This document shows positions 50,901 to 62,435 of a DNA stretch of 64,000 nt, piece by piece. The translations under genes were made by a program, and so were the position numbers. Within the stretch, counting starts at the first letter, position 1. The number at the start of each line of letters is the position of its first letter. The notes below the pieces were generated by a model that ran no database searches, had not been told where the DNA came from, and saw nothing but the letters and a program-made list of their open reading frames with translations. The DNA comes from Neelides folsomi (taxonomy: Eukaryota; Arthropoda; Collembola; Neelipleona; Neelidae), in contig JAQGBZ010000237.1 of assembly GCA_034687125.1 (NCBI GenBank), forward strand, positions 1 to 64,000, given 5' to 3'.

Positions 50901-53900
50901 TAAGCTTCTTATTTAAGTTTTTTTTTATAATTTAGTGATTAAACTTTCTTTGTCAGTTTGGGTCGTGTGAATTGAACGGGAAGTAAAGGGATTGACAATG
51001 AGAGTAAGAAGCGGACGGATTTGTCTTAAAAAGTTTCATATTTCTCCCGGGGTTTTCTTTTTCACTTTCTTCCTGTCGTTGGTGGAGTTTATCTATTAGA
51101 CCCAAATGCCGTCCAACTTCGGGCCGCTCAACTTCAAGTAATTGGATAGAAATGTGATATTTTCATGATAGCGGGGATTGAGAGCTTAAAGGAATAAGAA
51201 CTCAATTCAAACTTTCCACTTTCATCTTCAAGGATTCAAAACATCCGCACTACAAGTCCTAATCTGATCATCTTATAATTAGAATTATATAATAATTAAT
51301 CCTAGTTAAATAATCCTAGTTAATTAATCCTAATTCGCTCATAATTAATAACAACGAAGATTTCCCCCGAGTTTTCATTTTAGCACCAATTTGTAATTTC
51401 GCACCAATAATTAATTCGCACCAATTAGTAATTTCGAATCAATTTGAGAGTTTTCATGTTCGCACCAATTAGAAAATTCGCTGTTGTTGTTGGTTACAAA
51501 GTTTTTATCTGATTGGGAACAAAATGCAGCAATTAGTCTTATTAGTTGGTTTGAAACACAAGAAGCGTAAATTTAATTATTTTAATTAAAAGACTCAAAG
51601 AAAGCAATTAAATTTAAAAAGTAGTGTAATAGGAAGTGTTGGGTTTAATGACAATTTCGCAGTAATTAGTTTAATTGGCAATGGTGCAGTATTTAGTTTC
51701 TTAATGGTGTTAAAATTGGTTGTTTAGGATTACAAAGTTGATTTGTACCTGAGACAAAAATGGAGGGACGAACGACTGCAACACGAAGATCTCCAACAAC
51801 CGCTTGACCTCAACGACCCAAATCTTGTGAAGGCGATTTGGAAACCCGAGGTTTATTTTCCCAATGCAAAAGAAGCGGATTTCCAATTCGTGACAGTTCC
51901 AAATGTTCTTGTGCGCATTTATCCAAATGGAGACATTCTTTACATGTTAAGGTAAAATAAAAATTTATTTTTATTTCTTTCAAATTGGGGTTTTTGATTT
52001 CAAGAAATCGAGATTGTTTATTTTTCATCAATATTTCCATTCTGATTTATGAAAATGCCAAAGGTCAATATTGAATATGTCAAGCATTAAAAGTTTTATA
52101 TGTCAAAGACAAACAACTTACAAAGAATTTCTTCTTTTGCTTTTATTGAACTTCCCTCAATTTCAGTTGTTGACTTTGCAAAATTCAAATAAAAATTTTC
52201 TTTTGATCCTTCAACATAAAAAATTGAGAGCTTTTCGGGTTTTTTCAAATTTGCCGTAAATATTAATTAATTTAATTTAATTAATAAATTGCGTTCATAT
52301 ATTTAATTTATAGAAAACTTCAGGCAATAGAAAATACAATTTGATTGTTTTGTTTTAGATTGAAAGTGACTTTCTCTTGCATGATGGATCTCTCGAAATA
52401 TCCACTTGACAGGTAAAAAGAATTTTTATATAAAAAGTTTTATAAAAGTTTTTATAAAATTGAAATGGCCAAGGTCGGAGATCAATCATTTTGTTTTATT
52501 CCATGCTGGATTAAATAAAAAAGGCAAAAATGTACAATGGAAGTTGCAAGTTGTAAGAAAATGTTTTCCATTTGTTAATAAGTTTTAAATAAATAATAAG
52601 CGTTTGATATTTGATAATGTAAAAATGTAAACTTAATGTTAAATTAATGTACAAGATAAAAATGAAACTTTTAATTTTAATTAACTATTTTAATATTAAA
52701 GATAAATGAAATAAATGTGTTTGGTTTATTCAGTTTCAAAAACAGTTGAGGAATTAATTCTCCAATGGAAACCAATTGATCCAATCACTGTTGGGAATTT
52801 GGGAATGTCACAGGTGAACTTCTTAAATAAATCATTAACCATTTTCTTAATTATAATTATAATAGTTAGCTTAATTATAATTTCTGCTAAAATTGAAAAC
52901 TTCTTCTATAGATGTAAAACTCCATTATTTTCCGCCATTGTTAAGTTAATGAGAACTCAATGTATTTAAACACTAACTAAATGGTTTGGTTTTTGTTTAA
53001 AGTTTGAGCTGGTTGACACCGTCGCTGACAAATGTAATGAATCCTTTCAAATTGGTAAGCAAAAGCTTTAACTTTTAATTAATTTTTCATTCCTGTCAAT
53101 TTTCATTAAATATTCATTTCCAAATCCTTGCAGAATCATTAAACGAAATTGACCATATAAAAGCCACCCTTAAAAAGGAAATCTAATATTACATAATAAA
53201 AATATTTGATAATTTAATGAATTTATAAATTATTCAATGGAATTTGAAGGTTTATTTATTATTTAAATAATCATCACTTTATAAAATTCATCTTTATAAT
53301 TCAACAACTTACAAATATACAACATCACAATTACCAACTTACTATATCCTGCGCCTTTTGGCAAAAATTCAAATCTTTTTCTAAACTTGCGAATTGCGAA
53401 TATTTTATCAATCTTAAATGTTTTACAGATCCACAAGTTTATTATTTCATTCACATTATTACTTACTTACTCATAATGTTAACAATACTAAATACTTATT
53501 CAATACTATATACTTGATAAACTAAAATGATACTTTAATTTAATTCTAAATATTATAATTCAAACATATTTAATTACTTCTTAATTACCTTTTATTAAAA
53601 TTGGAAACTTCAATTATAATGTATTAATTAATGTAATAGGCTTTTTTGTAATACCATAGCTTTTATGGGCTAATTGTGCCTCATTTAAATATTAAAATTT
53701 TATGTAAATACCAAAGAAAATGGAATAAAGAATAATAATATTAATAGATTTAATTTACTCAGTTAATTGAAAATACTAAAATACTTAGTAATTAATTATA
53801 ATTAATAAATAAATAATTATTTAATCTAATTCTAATGTTCCTTGAAGGTAATTACAGCTGTTTGGTTGCTGAATTTCATTTGGCTCGATCCCTTGGATTC

Positions 53901-56900
53901 CATTTGATCCAAAGTTACATCCCGACCATTTTGATGGTTGTAATTTCTTGGGTTTCATTTTGGATGGATGTCACTTCCGTTCCGGGGCGGGTTACACTTG
54001 GAGTTACAACGCTGCTTACCGTTTCTTCAAAAGCTACAAGTAAGAAAGATTTTAATTATTATTATATAATTAAGTTAATTACAAATGTAATTATAAGGAT
54101 TCCTTAAAAATAATCCTCCTTTATAATAAACCTCTATTAAGATTAAACCACTATAATTTTAAGTATTAAAGTATTCGTCTTTTAAATATTAGAACTTTAT
54201 AAATTCATCTTTATTTAATAATCCTTCCCTATTAAACTTTCACTCTTTTCATTAAATACCTTTCAATTAATTAACGGACTTTCACCTCATTAAAAGACTT
54301 AGGCATAATTCCTCTTTGGTATTGAATTAAATCGGGCTTTCATCTTTTATAATGTTTTAATTCCTGTGAAACCGCCATTGGATTATTCCACCATTAAAAC
54401 CACTTTGGCATTTAAAATCTTCCTTTCAACTTCCAACTTCACAAATGGAGTTAAAATCCGATCTCTTTCAATTAATTACAAAATAGGAATTATTAATTTA
54501 TGAAATAACTTTGCAAGTGCTTTATCTTTCATCTTTAAGTAAAATTTATACTTTCATAATGCATTAATTTAACCAAACGATTATTAATTCACCTTACAAA
54601 ATTCGATATAATTGAAAAATGAAAAAGTTTACATTTAATAATTCTCATGTTCTGGGTGTCATCAGTCTCATCAGATTGCGGTTTTTATTTCGTGTCTTCT
54701 TGTGTGTTTTTTCAAATTTCCCCTTTGTCGACTTGAATGTTTACAAAAAATGCATTTGTATGGTTTTTCACCGGTGTGTCTTGTAATGTGGATATATAAA
54801 TTTCTAATCTGTATAAATGAATGTCCACAAAGTAAGCATTTATAGACTTTTTCTCCTATGTGCTTTCTAATGTGACGACTTAGAAGGAGAGCAAAGTGCA
54901 AAGTTGAGGTCGAGGAGAAAAACGAAAAGAAGGAAAATGATGATGATTTTCACTTTAAGTGGTTTATTGAGATTTGGGAGAAAATGAGGTGTTTTACAGA
55001 TAGAAATTGACAAGAGAATAATGAGAGAATCGATATTTGACATATAGCAAAACAATTATAAACAAGCAATAGTTTTACATAGATACTCGGCGATACAGTG
55101 ATCATCTAAATTTCCCTTTTGCCTGAATGACTTTTGACAAATATTGCATTTGTAAGGTTTTTATCCTGTGTGAAATCTTATGTGCTTATTTAAACATCCC
55201 ATTTCTCTGCATGAATATTCGCAAAAATTGCATTTGTGGGGCTTTTCTCCTGTATGAATTCTCTTATGATTGTTTAAACCATCTTTCCTTCCAAAATTGA
55301 ATGAATTTTGACAGATTTTGCACTTGAACGGTTTTAGTCTTGTGTGAGCTCTAATATGAATATCTAAGTTGCTTCTAAAACTAAAATATTTTTTACAAAA
55401 TAAACAATATAAATTCATTTTAATTCTAATGATCTTCAATGGTGGTTTCTTTAACTATTTTGAGATTAATTGATAAATTTTGTAAATTATCAATGAAAAT
55501 TATTTTACAGAGATTACCATAATAACTTTTAATTGAACATATTACAATATTTGGTTTAAAAATGTAATTAACACATTGTTCAATAGTATAATTAAAGGTT
55601 CTATTAATTAACTTGAATCGGTCACTACTTTTTGTAAATTACAAAATCATACTTAAAATTTTTGTTAGTACTAAATAATTTTTAGATGAATATGATTTGA
55701 TTACCCAATGCCTTTTTACAAACTGGGTAAATGTTCACATATATTTTTAATTCCTAAATGCCCATTACTTAAGAGGATCAACTTAACCTAAAATATTGTA
55801 CAGACAAAATGTATTAAAAGGCTAGCTTATAGCTTATAGCTTGATGAGTATTTTTACACATTTTCCATTTGTACCCTTTCCTTTGTCCAAAGGATTAACG
55901 AATAGATTGGAAATTCCAGCTTTGGCACATTTTAAAATATGGAATTATTTTCATAAATATGGAATATTATAGAAACATCAAAAATGTATCGAAAATCAAA
56001 ATCAAAAATTTTAATTAATTACAATTAATCTAATGTAGGATATTTTATTTTAAATATATTTTATCCAATTACATATTATTATGTAATGTACATATACAAA
56101 TACTATTTATAAGTATATGATTAATTTACATTTATGTTTCTCTTATTCTTTGCTTCTTCTCAAATTAGGGTTTACTTCGTGTCTTTTCATGTGATTTTTC
56201 TAAGTTACCTTTTGGATACTTGAATATTTACAAAAAATACATTCGGTTGGTTTTAGGACTATGTAGATTATTTATCTATTTAATATTCTATCTAACATTA
56301 ATTAGTATTATAGGTATTACAGACTACAGATATCAAGTTATACTAATGTCCTCGAACTTTTTTTTAATTTAACTCTACAGCTTCTGAATAAAAATTTCTA
56401 TTGAATATTCTATACAACTATAAATTAATTATCAATTAGTACTTATAGAGTTAAAAAAGGTTGAACATGTCACCATAGGTAACCGAACATTTTTGTAATT
56501 TTAGCATTAAAAATTATAAGAGGTTAGGATGAAATCACCATGAGTGTGTTAAAGCTATATATTTTAATTATGTTAATCTAAATAAAGTTACAAAGACCAA
56601 ATGCATTGATTCGGCTACTCTAGAGTATATTGGTAACTTCTTTTTTGTTATTAAACTAATCATAAAAAGTTATAATTATATTATTTCAAATATAATAATG
56701 AGGAGCGCGAAAAGTAATGAAATCAAATATAATATAAAAGTTGTATATAAAGGTTGAAGGGGAAAACTAATTACATTTAATCTAGTAATATTAGGGGACG
56801 TAAATGAGATTAAATTCCTTTTAATTATATAATCTTCATAAATATTTCTTTTCCCATTCTTCAAAAATTTGTTTTCCCAAAAATTTAAAATTCCGAATTC

Positions 56901-59900
56901 CTTCATGAAATAAATATTTCTTGGAAAAATATCTGATATAATGTTTCTATTAAATGCCCAAGGATTTGTTACAATAAATTTCATGTCTAAGGCTTTGTTA
57001 TTAATTACAAAAATATTATTAAATGTTTTTAAAATATTTCCAATAATATTAATAGAAAATTCCGACCCAATGTAAATAAAATTTGATGGAATTGTTTCAT
57101 TATATAGGTTTTGTTTAAATCTAAAATCTAGCACAAAATTACTTAAATCGTAAAATCCTTCTTTGGGTTGTAAATAAACTGTTTTATTGTATAAATTTAT
57201 AATTTCAGTTGAATGAAAGGGTAAATTTTCAATTAAATTTTTAAACATACTTGATGTTTGATTAATGTTTATTGTAATACTATCTTGCGTATAAACAAAA
57301 TACTTGTAATTTACAATTTGTTCAAATGAATTTGGAACACTTGGAGGAATTTCTGTAGATAAACCGGTAAACAAACCTCCTTTATATAAATTACTAAGAA
57401 TCATTACAAATATTAGCCATAAACCAACACAATAAGCAAAACATTTATTTTTAATTATTGTTAATGTTAAACCTTTACCCTGATCAAAAAATGATAAAAT
57501 AATTAACGCGTACAAATTTCCTACTTCAATTAAAACAGATTTAAAATTCATTTTGTGTAATTTAAGATAGATTATTGCTAAAACAAGGCAGATATTTATT
57601 GGAGAAATTACAGTTAAAATCCACATTGTTGTATTAAATGGCTCAATTAGAGTTAACCAATTATACTTTAAATAGTTTTTATTTACAATTGTAATAAAAT
57701 TAAAATTGTCTACACTTATTCCAGCCGGACAAATAGAATGTCTATCAAGACTTTCAATTGAATAATATTGTTTGAAATTTTCAGTAAGATAAACACAATA
57801 ATTTTCCTATATAATCCCAATTCTTATTATCATCATAGAAATGAATAGTCAAATTATATTTCTTAAGTATTTCTATCGTTCCGCACCATTTGAAATAAAT
57901 AGCAAATAATTTACTACAAGTTTGAATGGAAAAATCCATATAGGTTCCTACAATTATCGATGCTTCTTTAAAATTTTTATTTATACTTCTAATAAATAAT
58001 TTTAATTTTATAATATTCAAATCGTTTGGTAACGGCAAAATGGTTTGATGATATTCAACATAAAATCGGGAAATTTTATCTAAACATGTTGGGCAAAAAA
58101 CGTTTATAATAGAAGAAAGTGAATTTGATTCACAGATAAGGATGATTGAATTTGAACTAATATTGAAATTCTTATTATAATGATACAAAAATAATGCTGG
58201 AGTGTTTTTTAATTTTTTTAAACTGAATATGGTGTAAGTAGGATTTATATACAAATATAAACGTTTAATTCTAACCTTAAACATTATTTCAGATAAAAAT
58301 TCAATTTTTTCATCAATTTCATTTGAAAACGGGAAAATAAAAAATATAGCTCGAGAGCTTATGAATTTTAATTGATAAAATGAACTTGGGCCAAACAATA
58401 AAGGCAAATTATAACTCAAATTTTTAAGATTATCTTCTTTGTGAAATAAATTATTTTCAATAGTTTGAATAATAAATGGAGATCCAAATTCATTTAAATA
58501 AATTCTATATAAATTTGAAAGAGTTGAGCCTTCTTCGTTGTTTTTCCATTGACCAACTAAAATGTTCAGACATGGATGGAAAAGTTCAAAATTTTTAGAA
58601 ACGTTGTTGAAATTGCTTTTCTTTAACGATTTGTTCAAATGAATCAAACCATTCAAGCCGTTTAAATATGATAAAATTACAAAAATATAACTTAAAATTA
58701 AACCCATTATTTAAATTAAACGTTTAAAGGCATATATTATTAAAATATCATGTAGGTAGGTATATATGTTTTTACATGATTTATAAAAAATACTTAAATT
58801 CCCTGACACTGCTTTTATTTGAAACCAATTATAATTTTAATAAAGTTTAATAGAATTATTAATGAAATATCATAGTATATTAATGCATTTATAATGGTAT
58901 CTTTTAGTTGATAAATAAGGTTTTTATAATAAAATATCCATACAAGTATTACTTCGTTATAATTTATTTGGAATTCGCTTTATTTATCAATGTTCTTTTT
59001 CAATATCCGAAACAAGTAATTGGGAAATATTATTATACTAACGAGTTCCCTCTTTTCGTGTAATTTCAGTTGAATTAATTATTCATATGAGATTTAAACG
59101 ATCAACTCACTCACTGTTGTCAACTAACAAGTGGACAATTTCATTTACAACTTGTGTTAAATATTGAAGCATTTTAATATTTTATGTATTTATGTATAAT
59201 GTATGAAATATTATAAATTAAAAATCCTTAGAGAGGTATGATGAATTGAATAGTTTTGTAAGTTAAAAAGGAATGCATACTTATAATATAAAAGCATTTT
59301 TCCCATCTTGTCTTGTCTTGTTAAACAACTTAGAAATACAATTAAAAGTTCAAAAGAAAATGTTGGAAAGAGTATAAGATAATTTCAGTTTTCAAAAAAA
59401 CAACATTTTAAAGGGAAAGAAATAAATGTGGAAGGTTTTAAAAAGAATTGAGTTTAAATGAAGATTCCCTTGAGGAATTTCACTTTAACGCATTCATCAT
59501 GAACTTGAACTATTTTTATTAATTAATATAAAATATTTTTTATTGTTAAAATACGTCTATCCATATTGGATCCATGGTTCATATAAGAAACATGGTTCAA
59601 CATGGTGCAACTCATGGTTCATATAAGAAACATGGTTCAACATGGTGCAACTCATGGTTCAACATGGTGCGACCCATGGTTCATATAAGAAACATGGTTC
59701 AACATGGTGCGACCTATGGTTCACATGGTGCGACTCATGGTTCAACATGGTGCGACCCATGGTTCATATAAGAAACATGGTTCAACATGGTGCGACCTAT
59801 GGTTCACATGGTGTAAAGTGGTGCGGTTTCCGTGTCCATGGTTCACATGGAGAGAATCATGGTGTTTTATGGTTCGTTTTTAGGAATTTTTCCATGGTTC

Positions 59901-62435
59901 GGCGACCCATGGTTTTGCATGGTTTTCCATGGTGAAACCATAGTTCATGGTTTCTGACATATGAAAATTAACATTAAAAGAACCATGGTTCTGGGAAAAA
60001 AACCATGGTGCTGAATGGAAAACCATGGAAAACCCATGGTTTGCAGACTAGCCGAATGCTAGCCTCTCTCCTGTTTGAATTCTCATTGGATTATTTAAAC
60101 TTCCGTTTTGTGTGCATGATAATTGACAAATATTGCATTTGAAGGGTTTTTCCCCTGTGAATTCTTATGTGATAATTTGAATCTTTAGATTGTTTGCAGG
60201 AATATTCGCAAATATTACATTTGTGAGGTTTTTCTTTGATGTGAATTCTCATATGAATGTTAATACTATCTTTCCTCATAAATGAATTTTGGCAAATGTT
60301 GCACTTGAACCGTTTTTCTCGTGAATGAGATCTCATGTATCTAATGTAACTTCCATTATATGTAAATGCATAATCACAAATATTGCATTTAAAGGGTTTT
60401 CCCCCTGTATGGGTTCTAATATGTGTATCTAAGCTACTTCTCATACTAAAATTCTTTTTACAAAATAAACATTTTAAATTCATCTTAATTTTAACTTTAT
60501 ATTAGATGACTTTTTTCTAGTATAAATGGTAAATAATTAAATAATTTTCAAATATCTAACAAGCATAATCCACTCTATCATTTAATTTTACAAATTTCAA
60601 TTTAACTAAATAAGAATTGAACAAATCTTGAAAAAACTACAAAATAAACTTAATAGGGTAAGTAATGAATAACAGACAAATTATGATTACCTATTGACTT
60701 ATTACAAGCACACGATGTTCATTTTTAACTTCAAATAACTATAATTTAAGAGGATCAACTTACCCTAAATTTATTAGGCATTATAAATTATTCAGTAAAT
60801 TAATATTTTTACACATTTTCTTTCTGTACTTTGATCCTTTTTATCTACACCTCCCTAAATCCCCTCAGAAAAGGATTATTAAATAAAAGAATTTCCAGTT
60901 TGGTCTCAACACTTTATTACTTTTATCTAAAATTAAAAATAACTTAAAAATACTGAGAATTTAATTTATTATATTTAATCCAAATTTAAAATTAAGTTAA
61001 AAGATTTAAGTAAAAGTAAAGAAGTAGGTAAATTAAATGGCGTCGTTAAAGTGAGGCGTGTAGAAAGAGAATTAGAGTTGAATCCCATTTAATCAAATGG
61101 AGGGAATTTAAGCAAAAATCCTTTTCAGACATTCAGGAGAATTTGGCCCAATCAAGCTACGTGAAGGCAATTGACGTTTGGATGGGGACATGCACCGGTA
61201 AGCTCTCAAACCCAATTCCCGCCCATTCACGCGCCAAAGTACAAACTTTGTTTAAACGGCCGTTCGTCAATTGTTATTTCTTTTCAGGATTCGTTTTCCT
61301 CGCTCTGCTGGAATTCACCGTTGTGGTAAAAACATTTGTCAATACAGAGTGACCTAGAAGTTGCTTTCTTTTTTAAATAAACAATCTCAAAAGTGAGAGC
61401 AACTTATGTCCCACCCTGTATTTCTCTTTAATTTACTTTATCACAATACATAGTGCATAGCTACAATGTACAGGGTGGGCCATAAGTATCTTTTTTTAAA
61501 TAAACAAAAAATAAAGATACTTATGGCCCGCCCTGTATAGTTGAAATCTATAATTAGAATTGTATTAGATTAGACTAAAACATGCGATATTGGCCATTTA
61601 ATTTTTTAATTAAATCAGCGGCAAATTTTCAAATTTTTGAAAAAATGTCTAAATGTTAATTTTAATAGAACTATTTGTGGCGTCGCGAAAGTTGTTCCGA
61701 AAAGCGTCGAAGTCATGAAAGTTTGGCCAAAGAAATTGAAGGTCTCGAAGGTTCGCCGTCCGGTTCCAACACTCTTCCTGAGGTTCAATTGAAGGGCAAT
61801 GGGGAAAGTTTCACGGTTTGGTTTCATTCCATTATTGTGGGTTTTTAGGTGAAGGAGGAGGAAAATCATTTTGAGCTGAGACATCGGAAGTGCGGGGAAA
61901 GCGGGCTGGAAGGATTTGGCGATCTTCTTCAACTCAAACCTGCTGACTCGCGGGCCAAAGCAAGAAATATTGATGAGACCTGCAGATACGGTAAATAAAA
62001 AAATCCCCCACTGCAGAATGCATAGAAAATGCAAAAACTCCCCTTTTTTCCCTCACGCACACATGTCACATTTATTACGTCGAGATAGACAAACCATTCA
62101 CATTTATATTTTATACCATTCAACAATTCAGATAAAAAATATAAAAATTCTAACTTTTCCAAATATAACAAATATAGATATATACATACCATACATATGA
62201 TACATAATATGTACTATACATACGTAGCGTATATTTACGCATCTTATTTGTTTTTTATTAGATGTTTAGATTGTGTTGACTTTGATATAAATATTATGTA
62301 TTTAATGGTCATTTTCAAGTTTTTTGTGGGAACATTTTTTATCATTAAAAATAATGAATATTTTTGTTCACAGCATTTCCAGCAGCTTTTGCTGTTTTCA
62401 ACTTGATCTATTGGCCATTTTATTTGTGCACGTAA
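44906..62435 (+). CDS. Cys-loop ligand-gated chloride channel B (GluCl/GlyR-like)
   Basis: Fourteen exons: 44906-44979, 50014-50102, 50292-50365, 51728-51951, 52359-52412, 52524-52552, 52734-52813, 53003-53054, 53848-54039, 61129-61197, 61288-61325, 61669-61782, 61849-61990 and 62374-62435, for 430 aa. The signal peptide (MILLKSSASVYLWIFFFYW) is followed by ILDELLKNGYDRRATPTNHL. The Cys-loop is Cys161-Cys175, split by an intron that channel A lacks; the second Cys pair is Cys219/Cys230. M1 contains ILMVVISWVSFW, M2 follows Pro271-Gly272-Arg273, M3 has YVKAIDVWMG and M4 ends FNLIYWPFYLCT. The extracellular core is highly similar to channel A while the M3-M4 loops diverge. The two may form homomers or join one pentamer. 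The GAG|GTTCAA donor ending exon 12 is weak and gives a 66-bp intron. Intron 8 (54040-61128) carries opposite-strand genes. Confidence 0.92.
46591..46720. repeat. CAGATTTTTCTT-type repeat
   Basis: Four to five imperfect copies of (C/T)AGATTTTTCTT in a strongly T-rich plus strand within channel B intron 1. Confidence 0.55.
46762..46776. repeat. short CTAAC (TTAGG-type) run
   Basis: Three tandem CTAAC units, the complement of the arthropod telomere repeat TTAGG, inside channel B intron 1. Confidence 0.6.
47215..47400. repeat. ATACACCAAAAT / ATATATAAAA repeat
   Basis: Repeated ATACACCAAAATA motifs change into pure TATATAAAATA. It is low-complexity intronic DNA; the frames through it are repeat-derived. 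Confidence 0.65.
48885..49160. repeat. CCGAATATATG / GAACCGAATCCGGG degenerate array
   Basis: Multiple ATATGAACCGAATCCGGG-like units follow one another, with a nearby inverted pair AACCCGGGTTT and AATCGGGTT. There is no coding content. Repeated CCGG/GGGTT cores in otherwise AT-rich DNA make it stand out. Confidence 0.6.
50205..50222. repeat. interstitial TTAGG telomere-type repeat
   Basis: Three perfect TTAGG units followed by TTA, in channel B intron 2. TTAGG is the ancestral arthropod telomere repeat; short internal runs can arise during double-strand break repair. Confidence 0.75.
54671..55439 (-). pseudogene. C2H2 zinc-finger gene copy 1, broken
   Basis: It is read on the minus strand inside channel B intron 8. 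From 55439 the frame gives finger 1 (CLFCKKYFSFRSNLDIHIRAH region), finger 2 with two extra residues between Cys and His, and finger 3. A TAA then replaces the Glu codon of the TGEKP linker (near 55160). A fourth finger start follows in the same frame and is lost. After about 180 bp of non-finger sequence, 54901-54671 encodes a half finger and two good fingers (CLLCGHSF.., CIFCKHSS..) ending RRHEIKTAI. This is either a decayed multi-finger gene with an insertion, or a gene with an intron plus a nonsense change. The fingers would bind DNA if expressed. Confidence 0.65.
55080..55930. repeat. segmental duplication, copy 1 (zinc-finger plus 5' flank)
   Basis: The zinc-finger segment and about 490 bp upstream of it match 60060-60905 in order and orientation. 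Shared blocks outside the coding part include GATTACC..ATG, TTAAGAGGATCAACTTA.CCTAAA, ATTTTTACACATTTTC and AAAGGATTA...TTTCCAG. Confidence 0.7.
56145..56270 (-). pseudogene. zinc-finger 3' end relic
   Basis: The minus strand reads a decayed version of the last finger of 54671-54901: a KPTECIFCKYSS-like block, then a stop, then KNHMKRHEVNPN. About 40 codons remain. It shows that at least three copies of this zinc-finger gene once lay in the intron. Confidence 0.55.
56676..58707 (-). pseudogene. ionotropic-receptor-like (IR) chemoreceptor, single exon, one frameshift
   Basis: It is an intronless reading frame on the minus strand in channel B intron 8. The ATG at 58707 opens a signal peptide (MGLILSYIFVILSYLNGL). 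About 300 residues of ligand-domain-like sequence follow. The frame shifts once near 57785-57815; reading then resumes (RHSICPAGISVDNF) and runs to 56676. The second part has the IR plan: M1 (WILTVISPINICLVLAIIYL), a pore-like stretch, M2 (CVGLWLIFVMILSNLYKGGL), a second ligand lobe (IPPSVPNSFEQI) and M3 (LYTTFILYLISLLFALLIII). Divergent IRs in protostomes are non-selective cation channels for odour and taste. The total is about 677 codons. Because both sides of the break are otherwise clean, the frameshift may be recent or a base-calling error, so the gene may be live. Confidence 0.65.
59568..60050. repeat. CATGGTTCAACATGGTGC tandem repeat block
   Basis: Tandem, partly higher-order repeats built from ACATGGTTCAACATGGTGC and GACTCATGGTTCATATAAG units occupy 59568-59800 and then break up into scattered CCATGG palindromes to 60050. 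Plus-strand ORFs 59574-59771 and 59642-59935 are repeat translations (MVQHGATHGSYKKHGSTW). The block directly abuts zinc-finger copy 2 and shares the CATGGT core with 553-790. Confidence 0.9.
60060..60483 (-). pseudogene. C2H2 zinc-finger gene copy 2, frameshifted
   Basis: From the ATG at 60483 the frame encodes four fingers. Finger 1 (CLFCKKNFSMRSSLDTHIRTH region) is canonical. In finger 2 the first His is Tyr (YIRYMRSH), so zinc binding is doubtful. Fingers 3 and 4 are canonical. After HIRIH the frame shifts by one base at about 60155. The other frame continues a linker and a fifth degenerate finger (CNICQLSC..) that runs into the CATGGT repeat. Linkers are also eroded (HSREKRFK, HIKEKPHK). 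It is probably a decaying paralogue of 54671-55439, although a 130-aa four-finger protein could still be made. Confidence 0.6.
60060..60905. repeat. segmental duplication, copy 2 (zinc-finger plus 5' flank)
   Basis: Partner of 55080-55930. Homology covers the zinc-finger frame and its upstream flank to a common TTTCCAG end. The inner edge meets the CATGGT block. Confidence 0.7.
61342..61422. mobile_element. hairpin MITE, degenerate left arm
   Basis: It lies in channel B intron 10. The right arm GCAACTTATGTCCCACCCTGT pairs with a left arm ACAGAGTGACCTAGAAGTTGC that carries several changes. It is separated by 46 bp from the next copy. Confidence 0.7.
61469..61537. mobile_element. hairpin MITE, near-perfect palindrome
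   Basis: A 69-bp element in channel B intron 10. Left arm TACAGGGTGGGCCATAAGTA and right arm ending GGCCCGCCCTGTA pair almost completely around a short A/T loop. It is the best-preserved member of the family here. Confidence 0.8.

Noticed and set aside
59574-59935. Plus-strand ORFs encoding MVQHGATHGS repeats
   Set aside because: Direct translation of the CATGGT tandem array; no start context or flanking exon.
61615-62192. Minus-strand ORFs over the last channel B exons
   Set aside because: They are antisense shadows of the M3-M4 loop and M4 exons of channel B.
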